Part shown: positions 1-7,585 of the stretch, one piece after another
Position numbering within the stretch: position 1 is the first letter of the stretch
Layout of the letters: each line of letters opens with the position of its first letter
DNA from: Streptomyces tibetensis
Lineage (GTDB): Bacteria > Actinomycetota > Actinomycetes > Streptomycetales > Streptomycetaceae
Reading direction: 5' to 3'
DNA length: 64,000 nucleotides
Assembly (NCBI RefSeq): GCF_007655005.1
Contig: NZ_SZVW01000007.1
Span: 124,001 to 188,000, forward strand
Translations under genes and position numbers: made by a program
The notes under the pieces: model-generated
Databases searched by the model: none
What the model saw: only the letters and a program-made list of their open reading frames with translations
Told to the model about the DNA's origin: nothing

Positions 1-1095
1 CAGGCCCAGGTGTTCGTAGGTGATCAGAGCTCGGCGGGCCGTCGCCCGGGCCAGGCCCGTCGCCCGGGCCACCTCCGTGAGGGTCAGCTCCGGCCTGTCC
101 TCGCCGAAGGCCGTGAGGACGGTCAGGCCACGGGCCAGGGATTCGATGAACTCGCGGCCCAGTTGCTGCTTGGACGCGCCTGTCCAGCGGGCCAGGTCCG
201 AGGCAGGCGGGCCGGGCTCGGGGGGTGGGGTGTTGTCGAGTTCGCGTTCCATGGCCCGGACAGCGGACCGCAGTCTCGGGAGCAGCGCCGTACGCAGGTG
301 GTGTGCGGTGTGGCGGCTCGTGTGGCTGACCACGCTCGCCACGCACGCGATCCGGCCGCCCGTTCCCGGGGCCCGGACCGGTACCGAGATCGCCACCAGA
401 CCCGGTTCGATCAGCTGGTCGTCCAGGGACCAGCCGTTCGTCGACGCCTCCTGCGTGCGGCGTGCGAACGTCTCGTCGTACCGCGCGTCCGCTCCGGACC
501 TGCGCGGCGGTACGGCCGTGAAGGACAGGTCCCTCGGGTCCGCCGCCCTGCGGTGCCGCCAGCGTTGCCAGTCCGTGGCCGTCCACTCCGTCGCGAACAG
601 CGGGCCGGGCGCGGTGCGTTCGGCGGGGAGCAGGTCGCCGATGCGGAAGCTGAGGGACATCGCGCGGCGGCGGGTCGCCTGGTGGATGAAGCGGATGCCG
701 TCGAGGTCGGCGACCGCGAGCGAGACGGACTCGTCCAGTTCGTCGGCCAGGGCGTCCGCGTGCGGGGCGAGCAGCGCGGGCAGGCGCAGCGCCGACATGT
801 AGGCGTTGCCCAGTTCCATCAGGCGGGGGGACAGGTGGACGTCCCGGCCGTCGAAGCGGACGTAGCCCATGCGGGCGAGCGTGGCCGTGATGCGGTCCAC
901 CGTGGAGCGGGCGAGGCCGGTGGCGCGTTCCAGGCCGCTCAGGCTCAGCGTGCCGTCCGCCTCCGTCAGTTCCCGCAGTACCGCGATGCCGCGCATGAGG
1001 GGGGTGACCGCCTCCTCGGGGGCGCCCCTCTGCCCCGACTCGTCGGCCGGCGGGGCGGCACCCTCCTGGGACTCGGGCATGGGCTTCGCTGGCAT
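1..1095 (-). CDS. Tandem-domain IclR family transcriptional regulator (3' end missing)
   Basis: The gene runs off the left edge with 365 codons visible. A first winged helix (about residues 35-85, motif LSGLERATGLARSTVDRI) is followed by an IclR effector-binding domain. A second IclR helix-turn-helix then starts near residue 330 (LTEVARATGLARATARR), so this is the fused double-IclR architecture seen in some actinobacterial regulators. The start was chosen at the ATG preceded by GGAGAG four bases upstream; an ATG five codons later has no such site. IclR proteins bind small aromatic or carbon metabolites; the ligand here cannot be read. It lies downstream of, and in the same direction as, the metalloprotease gene. 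Family confidence is high, target unknown. Confidence 0.85.
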   Translation of the reverse strand, partial: MPAKPMPESQEGAAPPADESGQRGAPEEAVTPLMRGIAVLRELTEADGTLSLSGLERATGLARSTVDRITATLARMGYVRFDGRDVHLSPRLMELGNAYMSALRLPALLAPHADALADELDESVSLAVADLDGIRFIHQATRRRAMSLSFRIGDLLPAERTAPGPLFATEWTATDWQRWRHRRAADPRDLSFTAVPPRRSGADARYDETFARRTQEASTNGWSLDDQLIEPGLVAISVPVRAPGTGGRIACVASVVSHTSRHTAHHLRTALLPRLRSAVRAMERELDNTPPPEPGPPASDLARWTGASKQQLGREFIESLARGLTVLTAFGEDRPELTLTEVARATGLARATARRALITYEHLGL

Positions 1096-1182
1096 CGGCT
1101 CTCCGGTACGGCGCTCGCGACGGTCGCGGCACGGCCCACCGTAATCCGAGCGATCCAAGTGATCCGAGTAATCCCCCGTGCA

Positions 1183-2541
1183 CTACTCCCTCGTGACCCG
1201 CACCCGAAACCCCCCGTCCACTCCCGTCCCCGCCTCCGCCACTCCCGCCCCCACCCCCGACACCTCGATCGTGATGCCCCGGCCCGGGTCACGGAACGTC
1301 TCGCCGGGAGTGAACGGCGCGTCCGACAGTTCCGCGTGGACGTTCGGCGCGCGCGTGCAGCCGCCGCTGTTGCGGCGGGAGTCCGTGACGGTGACCGGGC
1401 CCATGCCCGTGTCCACCTCCGCGTCGACCTTGTAGATCAGGACACCGGGCCGGCACACCGCCTCGTCGTTGCCGGCGTGGGTACGCACCTCGATGGCGTA
1501 GCCGGTGCGGCCGTCGAGAGGGACGAAGACCAGCTTGGAGCCACCGGCCCGGGCCAGGGGCGTCAGGGTGTACTCCGTGGTGCCGGGGGACGCCGCGCAG
1601 TGGACCTGGGCGGCGTCGAGCCAGCCCAGCTTCCACTTGTGCCAGCCGAGGAAGTCGTTGTTGGCGCCCCAGTCCTCGCTCATGATGTCCCAGTGGCCGA
1701 CCGCGCCCCCGCCCTCCGCGGTGTACAGGTCGGGGAGGCCGAAGACATGGCCGTTCTCGTGGGGGAGGACGCGGTAGCCGGTGCGGTCGTAGGAGCCGGA
1801 GCCGTCGTCCTGGCGGGAGTAGACGAAGGATGCGTTGGCCACGGGTGTGCCGTCGGCCACCGGGGCGTCCGGGTTGCCGGCGAAGGTGACGGACAGGACC
1901 GTGTCCAGGGCGGAGGGGCCTGCGTTGGGGCTCACCAGGACGTTCAGCAGGTCGTAGGCGCGGAAGTCCACGTCCGGGTCGGCCACTTCCACGAGGTCCT
2001 GGACCAGGGTGCGGTAGCCGGGCTCGAACGGGGCCCCGCGCTCTATGCCGTACTCCCGGAACGACTTCGGCATCCGCAGCCAGCCGGGGATCGGCGTCTC
2101 GGGGCGGTAGTCGAGGCGGCCGTAGGAGCTGGTGCGGAACCATTCGCGGGTCTGTGGGAAGAACTCGCGGAAGCGGTCCTGGGCGTCGCCCTCGCCGGGG
2201 GCGTCGGAGAAGTCGACCATCAAGGTGAGGGCGCGGACGATGCCGGTGGAGCGGGTGTAGCCGGTGGCGGTGGGGATGCCCTCGGACAGCTGCACTTCGC
2301 GTGCGCCGCGGATCATGCAGGGGCCGTGTGCGGGGGTGTGGGACAGGACGATCGGGCCTGCTCCCGCCGTACCGGCGTCCGGCCCGAGCCGGCCCGTGCC
2401 GGCCGAGGTGCTGACGGTGAAGGTCAGGGCGCTCACACAGGCCAGGGCGGCCAGCCGGCGCCGGGGTATCCGGCGGCCGGGCGGGCCCGTGCCGCCCGGG
2501 CGGGGGCGCCGGGGCGGCGGCTGTATGCAAGGGACCTGCAA
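1183..2541 (-). CDS. Secreted M6-type zinc metalloprotease
   Basis: A 452-residue exported peptidase. The N-terminus has a basic stretch (RRIPRRRL) followed by a hydrophobic core ending in an Ala-rich site, a typical Sec signal peptide at about residues 20-45. The zinc motif HENGHVFGLPDLY (HExxHxxGxPD) near residue 280 and the downstream DIMSEDWG segment are those of immune-inhibitor-A-like M6 peptidases. The C-terminus is a beta-rich domain. The start is assigned to a TTG with GGGAGG four bases upstream; the frame stays open for 70 further codons to an ATG, but that extension has low-complexity composition and would bury the signal peptide. Expected role is extracellular protein degradation. 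The intergenic region upstream holds a Crp-like palindrome and TetR operators. Confidence 0.82.
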   Translation of the reverse strand: MQVPCIQPPPRRPRPGGTGPPGRRIPRRRLAALACVSALTFTVSTSAGTGRLGPDAGTAGAGPIVLSHTPAHGPCMIRGAREVQLSEGIPTATGYTRSTGIVRALTLMVDFSDAPGEGDAQDRFREFFPQTREWFRTSSYGRLDYRPETPIPGWLRMPKSFREYGIERGAPFEPGYRTLVQDLVEVADPDVDFRAYDLLNVLVSPNAGPSALDTVLSVTFAGNPDAPVADGTPVANASFVYSRQDDGSGSYDRTGYRVLPHENGHVFGLPDLYTAEGGGAVGHWDIMSEDWGANNDFLGWHKWKLGWLDAAQVHCAASPGTTEYTLTPLARAGGSKLVFVPLDGRTGYAIEVRTHAGNDEAVCRPGVLIYKVDAEVDTGMGPVTVTDSRRNSGGCTRAPNVHAELSDAPFTPGETFRDPGRGITIEVSGVGAGVAEAGTGVDGGFRVRVTRE

Positions 2542-2681
2542 GGGACCTCCCGCGCCGCGGCAGCCTCCCGTCTCCGGCTGCACCCTTCCGATCACCCTGC
2601 GTCGCGGGGTGGGGGGACGCGCGCTGGAAGAGACCGATCGTGGGTTTCCCGTCAGTAGTGGCCCGGTGATGCCGAGCCGTC

Positions 2682-2699
2682 TTGTGAGACAGGTCACAA
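2682..2699. promoter_or_regulatory. Crp/cAMP-receptor-like palindrome
   Basis: TTGTGA-N6-TCACAA, a perfect inverted repeat. It contains GTG-N6-GTCAC, which fits the GTG(N)6GNCAC pattern reported for Streptomyces Crp. It lies between the divergent metalloprotease and TetR genes, about 140 bases upstream of the protease start. Confidence 0.55.
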
Positions 2700-2725
2700 A
2701 CAATTTCCGCGGGAGTGGGAAATAC

Positions 2726-2742
2726 CGGGGACCTACTCCCCG
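2726..2742. promoter_or_regulatory. TetR operator copy 1
   Basis: CGGGGA-CCTAC-TCCCCG, a perfect 6-5-6 inverted repeat. An identical-arm copy lies exactly 40 bases downstream. Both sit in front of the TetR gene and are its likely autoregulatory sites. Confidence 0.6.
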
Positions 2743-2765
2743 TTTAGCCATGTGTCAGACCGAAA

Positions 2766-2782
2766 CGGGGACCCGCTCCCCG
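2766..2782. promoter_or_regulatory. TetR operator copy 2
   Basis: CGGGGA-CCCGC-TCCCCG, the second perfect inverted repeat, 37 bases before the GTG start of the TetR gene. The arms are identical to copy 1 and only the spacer differs. Confidence 0.6.
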
Positions 2783-2819
2783 GATCGGAGCACCAGCCGC
2801 TTTCCACGAGGAGTACGCC

Positions 2820-3464
2820 GTGCAGACCGCCAGCCCCGAAGCGCGCAAGGTGCCCCGGCCCCGCGCCGACGCCCTGCGCAACCGGGAGCGGATCGTCACC
2901 GCCGCCCGGGAGATGTTCGTCGAGCACGGCCCCGAGGTGCCGCTCGACGAGATCGCCCGCCGGGCCGGCGTCGGCAATGCCACGGTGTACCGCAACTTCC
3001 CGGACCGCGACGCACTGGTCCGCGAGGTCGTCTGCTCCGTCATGGACCGCACGGCCGCGGCCGCCGAGGTCGCGCTCACCGAGACCGGCGACGCGTTCGA
3101 GGCGCTGGAGCGCTTCGTGCACGCCGCCGCCGACGAGCGGATCAGCGCGCTGTGCCCGATGGTCGCCAGCACGTTCGACCAGAACCACCCGGATCTGGAG
3201 GCCGCGCGCGAACGCGTCGAGCGGCTGATCGCGGAGGTCATGGACCGCGCCAGGTCGGCCGGACAGCTCCGGTCCGACGTGGACGTGGGCGACGTCATGA
3301 TCGCCGTGGCCCAGCTCAGCCGGCCTCCGGCCGGTACGGACTGCTTCCGGGCCGACCGTTTCGTCCATCGCCATCTTCAGCTGTTCCTGGACGGGCTGCG
3401 GGCTCCCGCTCGCTCGGTCCTGCCGGGTACGGCCGTGACCCTGGAGGACCTGCGTCGGCCGTGA
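2820..3464 (+). CDS. TetR family transcriptional repressor
   Basis: 214 residues. The N-terminal HTH (RERIVTAAREMFVEHG, then LDEIARRAGVGNATVYRNFPDRDALV) is canonical TetR at about residues 18-65; the rest is an all-helical ligand domain. The GTG start has GAGGAG seven bases upstream. Two identical palindromes precede the gene, suggesting autoregulation, and the next gene on the same strand is a DHA2 drug exporter, so control of efflux is plausible. A 26-base segment at the 3' end (coding VTLEDLRRP) is duplicated with small changes just after the stop. The 317 bases to the exporter contain a tandem repeat, so the two are probably separate transcripts. Confidence 0.88.
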   Translation: MQTASPEARKVPRPRADALRNRERIVTAAREMFVEHGPEVPLDEIARRAGVGNATVYRNFPDRDALVREVVCSVMDRTAAAAEVALTETGDAFEALERFVHAAADERISALCPMVASTFDQNHPDLEAARERVERLIAEVMDRARSAGQLRSDVDVGDVMIAVAQLSRPPAGTDCFRADRFVHRHLQLFLDGLRAPARSVLPGTAVTLEDLRRP

Positions 3465-3555
3465 CCCTGGAGGATCCGCGCCGGCCCTGACCGATCCGTT
3501 CAGCCAGACCCCGCCCAGCCCGATCCGCACACCCGGATCCGTCCGACCCGACCCA

Positions 3556-3667
3556 AGCCCGATCGCCTCAGCCCGATCACCTAAGCCCGATCACCTAAGC
3601 CCGATCACCTAAGCCCGATCACCTAAGCCCGATCGCCTCAGCCCGATCGCTTCAGCCCGATGAGTTC
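3556..3667. repeat. 14-bp tandem repeat, 8 copies
   Basis: Eight consecutive units of the type AGCCCGATCACCTA. Copies 2-5 are identical; copies 1 and 6-8 vary in the last five bases (GCCTC, GCCTC, GCTTC, GAGTTC-like). It sits in the otherwise empty 317-base interval between the TetR gene and the exporter. There are no spacers, so it is not a CRISPR. Confidence 0.9.
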
Positions 3668-3781
3668 AGGCCGCCCCACCCGTCTGAACCCTGAATGACA
3701 GTCCCCGCGGCCGTCCCCGTGGACGAGCCGTCACCTTTCTTCACCCTTTTTCCGTCACGAAGTCCCGAAGTGGGTATCCCC

Positions 3782-5329
3782 ATGTCTGAAACAGCCTCGA
3801 AGACCCTCGCCGCACCGGCCAGAGAGCCGGACGCCGGCCGCTGGAAAGCGCTCGTCTTCATCGCGCTCGCCCAGCTGATGGTCGTCCTGGACGCCACCAT
3901 CGTGAACATCGCCCTGCCCTCCGCCCAGCAGGACCTGGGCATCTCCGACGGCAACCGGCAGTGGGTCGTCACGGCCTACGCCCTCGCCTTCGGCGGTCTG
4001 CTCCTGTTCGGCGGCCGGATAGCCGACCTGTGGGGGCGCAAGAGGGCGTTCGTCCTCGGGCTCGGCGGATTCGCCGCGGCTTCCGCGCTCGGCGGCGCGG
4101 CCACCAACGAGGCGATGATGTTCGGCGCCCGCGCCCTCCAGGGCGTCTTCGGCGCGCTGCTCGCGCCCGCCGCGCTCTCCCTGCTGGCCGTGATGTTCAC
4201 CGACGCCAAGGAGCGCGCCAAGGCATTCGGCATCTACGGCGCGATCGCCGGTGGCGGCGGCGCCGTCGGCCTGATCCTGGGCGGCTTCCTCACCGAGTAC
4301 CTGGACTGGCGCTGGACGTTCTTCGTGAACATCCCGTTCGCCATCGTCGCCGCGGCCGGCGCGTACTTCGTCATCCGTGAGCCGGAGGGCGGCCGCAACC
4401 GCTCCCCGCTCGACATCCCCGGCGTGATCCTGTCCACCCTCGGCCTGGTCGCCCTCGTCTACGGCTTCACCCGCGCCGAGTCGAGCGGCTGGAGCGACTC
4501 CCTCACCGTCGGCATGTTCGTCGCCTCGGCCGTGCTGCTGCTCTCCTTCGTGCTCGTCGAGTCGAAGGTCAAGGCCCCCCTGCTGCCGCTGCGGGTGGTC
4601 ACCGAGCGCAACCGCGGCGGGATCTACCTCTCCCTCGGTCTCGCGATCATCGCGATGTTCGGCCTGTTCCTCTTCCTGACCTACTACCTGCAGATCGTGA
4701 AGGGCTACTCGCCGGTCAAGACCGGGTTCGCCTTCCTGCCGATGATCGCGGGCATGATCACCGGCTCCACCCAGATCGGCGCCCGTCTGATGACCCGGGT
4801 CGCTCCGCGCCTGCTGATGGGCCCCGGCTTCCTGGTCGCCGCGCTCGGCATGCTGCTGCTGACCCAGCTGGAGATCGGCTCCTCCTACGCCGCTCTGCTG
4901 CTGCCCGCGATGCTGCTGCTCGGCCTCGGCATGGGTACGGCGTTCATGCCGGCCATGTCGCTGGCCACCCAGGGCGTCGAGCCGCGGGACGCCGGTGTCG
5001 CCTCCGCGATGGTCAACACCTCGCAGCAGGTGGGCGGCGCGATCGGCACGGCCCTGCTGAACACCATCGCCGCCTCGGCGACCACGGCGTACGTCGCCGA
5101 CCACATCGCCGGGGCGACCAGCCGGTCCCAGCAGCAGCTGGTCCAGCTGGAGGCCATGGTTCAGGGCTACACCAGCGCCATCTGGTTCGCCGTCGGCATC
5201 CTCGTGGTGGCCGCCGCGATCGCCCTGACGTTCGTCAACGCCGGCCGCCCGGGCACCGGTACCGTGACCGGCAGCGACTCCGGACAGGACGTGGCGGACG
5301 AGGTGCAGATCCCGGTCGTCGCCCACTGA
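3782..5329 (+). CDS. DHA2 family (EmrB/QacA) MFS drug exporter
   Basis: 515 residues with about 14 hydrophobic segments. TM1 carries the DHA2 signature LDATIVNIALPS, loop 2-3 has motif A (GGRIADLWGRKR), and the antiporter motif C region reads GGGGAVGLILGG. It should be a proton-coupled exporter of hydrophobic compounds in the cytoplasmic membrane. The ATG was chosen because it precedes the conserved start of this family; the frame is open 29 codons upstream and the ribosome site in front of the ATG is weak. A hairpin terminator lies just beyond the stop and separates it from the convergent MarR gene. Confidence 0.88.
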   Translation: MSETASKTLAAPAREPDAGRWKALVFIALAQLMVVLDATIVNIALPSAQQDLGISDGNRQWVVTAYALAFGGLLLFGGRIADLWGRKRAFVLGLGGFAAASALGGAATNEAMMFGARALQGVFGALLAPAALSLLAVMFTDAKERAKAFGIYGAIAGGGGAVGLILGGFLTEYLDWRWTFFVNIPFAIVAAAGAYFVIREPEGGRNRSPLDIPGVILSTLGLVALVYGFTRAESSGWSDSLTVGMFVASAVLLLSFVLVESKVKAPLLPLRVVTERNRGGIYLSLGLAIIAMFGLFLFLTYYLQIVKGYSPVKTGFAFLPMIAGMITGSTQIGARLMTRVAPRLLMGPGFLVAALGMLLLTQLEIGSSYAALLLPAMLLLGLGMGTAFMPAMSLATQGVEPRDAGVASAMVNTSQQVGGAIGTALLNTIAASATTAYVADHIAGATSRSQQQLVQLEAMVQGYTSAIWFAVGILVVAAAIALTFVNAGRPGTGTVTGSDSGQDVADEVQIPVVAH

Positions 5330-5358
5330 CGGCCGCGCACCGCACCCCTTCGGGCCAC

Positions 5359-5395
5359 CCGTAGGCACGAGGAAGGGGACGCCTCGCACCTACGG
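5359..5395. terminator. Bidirectional hairpin terminator
   Basis: CCGTAGGCACGAGG and CCTCGCACCTACGG form a 14-bp stem with two central mismatches around a 9-base loop. It lies between the convergent exporter and MarR genes. Confidence 0.65.
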
Positions 5396-5425
5396 AATCC
5401 AGGACCTGCCCCGGCTCCGCGCGGC

Positions 5426-5968
5426 TCAGCGGAGCCAGGGCAGGTCCGCACCCGCTTCGGCCGGCTGAAGTCCCTCGGCGATGATCCGCATGATCTCGCC
5501 GAGGGACTTCTGCTGTTCCTGCGAGAGCCGGTCGAACACGGCCTGGCGTACGGCCTCGACATGCCCGGGCGCGGTCTGCCGCAGCACCTTCAGGCCCTCG
5601 TCGGTGAGTACGGCGAACTGGCCCCGCTTGTCGTCGGGGCAGTCCTCCCGGCGTACCCAGCCGTTCTTCTCCAGGCGTGCGATGGCGTGCGAGAGACGGG
5701 AGCGGGTGATCTTCGCCAGCATCGCCAGCTCGGTCATCCGCAGGCGCCGCCGCGGCGCCTCGGCGAGCTTGACCAGAAGGCCGTAATAGACGTGCGGCAT
5801 GCCCGCGTCGCGCTGGAGCTGACGGTCGAGATGGTCGTCGAGGAGGGTGGCGCCCTCCATGAACCAGCGCCAGACGCGCTGCTCCTCGTCGGTGAGCCAG
5901 CGCGGTTCCTGAGGTGGGGCGGTCGAGCCGGTTGTCGGTGCGGATGCGGGTGCCTTCATGCGTTCCAC
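5426..5968 (-). CDS. MarR family transcriptional regulator
   Basis: About 180 residues with a MarR winged helix in the middle (MTELAMLAKITRSRLSHAIARLEKNGWVRREDCPDDKRG, split here only by reading on: recognition helix then the DxRG-type wing). The GTG start was preferred because AAGGAGGGG lies nine bases upstream; an ATG three codons later is the alternative. It is transcribed divergently from the LigB-type dioxygenase gene, and the shared 80-base region holds an AT-rich stretch over a promoter. The simplest reading is a repressor of the dioxygenase responding to a phenolic ligand; that is inference. Confidence 0.85.
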   Translation of the reverse strand: MERMKAPASAPTTGSTAPPQEPRWLTDEEQRVWRWFMEGATLLDDHLDRQLQRDAGMPHVYYGLLVKLAEAPRRRLRMTELAMLAKITRSRLSHAIARLEKNGWVRREDCPDDKRGQFAVLTDEGLKVLRQTAPGHVEAVRQAVFDRLSQEQQKSLGEIMRIIAEGLQPAEAGADLPWLR

Positions 5969-5984
5969 TCTACGTGGCCCCTCC

Positions 5985-6013
5985 TTGAACTTTAAACAAA
6001 TGGCCCGTACAGT
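5985..6013 (+). promoter_or_regulatory. Vegetative-type promoter of the dioxygenase gene
   Basis: TTGAAC, 17 bases, TACAGT, followed by ATG 36 bases later with a GGAAGGAG ribosome site. The spacer and flanks hold the AT-rich half-sites TAAACAAA and TTTTGTTA, which could be the MarR operator. Confidence 0.6.
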
Positions 6014-6049
6014 TTTGTTAGGGAACCACGTTTTGGAAGGAGCCGCAGC

Positions 6050-6835
6050 ATGTCCGCCGCCACCCAGGAGCGCATGCCCGCTCTCTACCTCAGCCACGGC
6101 GCGCCGCCCCTGGCGGACGACCCGGTCTGGCCCGGTGAGCTGGCCGCCTGGTCGGCGGGTCTGCCTCGGCCCAAGGCCGTCCTGATCGTCTCCGCCCACT
6201 GGGAGGAGGCCCCGCTCGCCCTCGGCGCGACGGAGACCGTCCCGCTCGTCTACGACTTCTGGGGCTTCCCCGAGCACTACTACCGGGTGAAGTACGACGC
6301 CCCCGGCGCACCGGAGCTCGCGGAGTCCGTACGCAAACTGCTGCGCGCCCCCGGCATCCCCGTCCAGGACGTCCCCGACCGCGGCCTCGACCATGGCGCG
6401 TACGTCCCGCTGGTCGAGATGTACCCGGAGGCCGACCTCCCGGTCCTGCAGGTGTCCATGCCGACGCTCGACCCGGTCCGGCTGATGGAGATCGGCCGCA
6501 AGCTCGCCCCGCTGCGGGACGAGGGCGTGCTCATCGTCGGCTCGGGCTTCTTCACCCACAACCTGGCCGCGCTGCGGCAGGGCGGCATCCCCGCGTGGTC
6601 GGCCGAGTTCGACGACTGGGGCCGGCGGGCGCTGGAGGCGCGCGACGTGGACGCCCTGCTCGACTTCACCCGCAAGTCACCCGCGGGGCAGCTGGCCCAC
6701 CCGCGCACCGAGCACTTCGCCCCGCTGTTCGTGACCATGGGCGCGGCCGACGCGGCCGGTGAGCTGGACACGCAGAAGTCCGTGATCGACGGGTTCTGGA
6801 TGGGGCTGGCGAAGCGGTCGGTCCAGTTCGGCTGA
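6050..6835 (+). CDS. LigB/YgiD-type class III extradiol dioxygenase
   Basis: 261 residues, the usual length for DODA/YgiD enzymes. Metal-binding and active-site histidines are visible in YLSHGAP, VSAHWEE, DHGAYVPL and FFTHNL, and the PEHYYRVKYDAPG segment is typical. These Zn- or Fe-dependent enzymes cleave catechol-like rings (for example 4,5-extradiol cleavage of DOPA). The true substrate here is unknown. ATG start with GGAAGGAG. It is divergent from the MarR regulator and stands alone downstream, so it may act as a single detoxifying enzyme. Confidence 0.85.
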   Translation: MSAATQERMPALYLSHGAPPLADDPVWPGELAAWSAGLPRPKAVLIVSAHWEEAPLALGATETVPLVYDFWGFPEHYYRVKYDAPGAPELAESVRKLLRAPGIPVQDVPDRGLDHGAYVPLVEMYPEADLPVLQVSMPTLDPVRLMEIGRKLAPLRDEGVLIVGSGFFTHNLAALRQGGIPAWSAEFDDWGRRALEARDVDALLDFTRKSPAGQLAHPRTEHFAPLFVTMGAADAAGELDTQKSVIDGFWMGLAKRSVQFG

Positions 6836-6872
6836 GGCGGGCCAGGGCGGGCGGCGTGCCCGCACAGGCGCG

Positions 6873-7391
6873 CTACAGCGGCTTCTCGTACCAGGCCACG
6901 TCCCAGTACCGGCCGAACTTGCGGCCGACCTCCCGGTACGTGCCGACGTGCCGGAATCCGAACCGCTCGTGCAGGTGGACCGATGCCTCGTTCGGCGGCA
7001 CGATGCCCGCGTAGGCACGGTGGATGTCCTCACCCGACAGGGCCTCGAAGAGGGCCGTGTAGAGGAGTGTGCCGACGCCACGCCGGCCGGAGCCCGGGGC
7101 GACGTACACGGTCGTCTCCACGGAGGTGGCATAAGCGGGCTTCATTCGGAAAGGGCTGGAAGTGGCGTAGCCCAGGATCTCCTGTGTATCCGGCTCCGTG
7201 GCAACCATCAGGCGGTGCGGCCCGTCTTCAGGGTGGGAGAGCAGCCAAGGACGGCGCTCCTCCGGAGTGAAGATCGCGGTATCGAATGTGATTGCCGTCT
7301 CACCTACATAGTGGTTGTAGAGGACCGTGAGGGCTTCGAGGTCACCCTCGACCCCGGGCCTGACCTGCACCTCTTTGGACTGTGACGGCAT
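6873..7391 (-). CDS. GNAT N-acetyltransferase (phosphinothricin acetyltransferase-like)
   Basis: 172 residues of GNAT fold. The acetyl-CoA loop reads GSGRRGVGTLLY near residue 90, and the FxTxxFTPEERRPWL and NEASVHLHERFGFRHVGTYREVGRKFGRYWDVAWYE-type tail (conserved NxASxxLHExxGF then WDVxWYE) is that of the Bar/Pat/MnaT branch. The substrate is an amine, possibly a glutamate analogue or methionine sulfone; it cannot be set from sequence. The ATG has GGGGAGG upstream. It is convergent with the dioxygenase gene and divergent from hrdD, whose promoter lies just upstream. Confidence 0.85.
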   Translation of the reverse strand: MPSQSKEVQVRPGVEGDLEALTVLYNHYVGETAITFDTAIFTPEERRPWLLSHPEDGPHRLMVATEPDTQEILGYATSSPFRMKPAYATSVETTVYVAPGSGRRGVGTLLYTALFEALSGEDIHRAYAGIVPPNEASVHLHERFGFRHVGTYREVGRKFGRYWDVAWYEKPL

Positions 7392-7451
7392 CTGGCCTCC
7401 CCGCGTGGCCGGACAGGGTACTGCATGATCAGGAAAATCGGGGGCCGGGTT

Positions 7452-7479
7452 GGGAATTCTGTCCTGATTCCAGTCGTTG
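7452..7479 (+). promoter_or_regulatory. SigR-type promoter of hrdD
   Basis: GGGAAT, then 18 bases after GGAAT, then GTTG, which is the consensus of the thiol-stress sigma factor SigR. It lies 107 bases before the hrdD start. SigR-driven transcription of hrdD is established in S. coelicolor. Confidence 0.78.
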
Positions 7480-7585
7480 TTTCCATCGGATGCAGGGCAC
7501 CCGAGGAGAGTCCGGAGAGTCCCGGAAGACGGAGTCCAGCGTCCGAAGGACCACCCGCTGACCTCACCATCGCAAGGGAGCTCGC

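Noticed and set aside
10..2658. Very long plus-strand open frame covering the IclR and protease genes
   Set aside because: It is antisense to two genes with clear domains, has no family motifs and reflects GC-rich third-position bias.
3556..3667. CRISPR array
   Set aside because: The 14-bp units are contiguous with no spacers and no cas genes are present.
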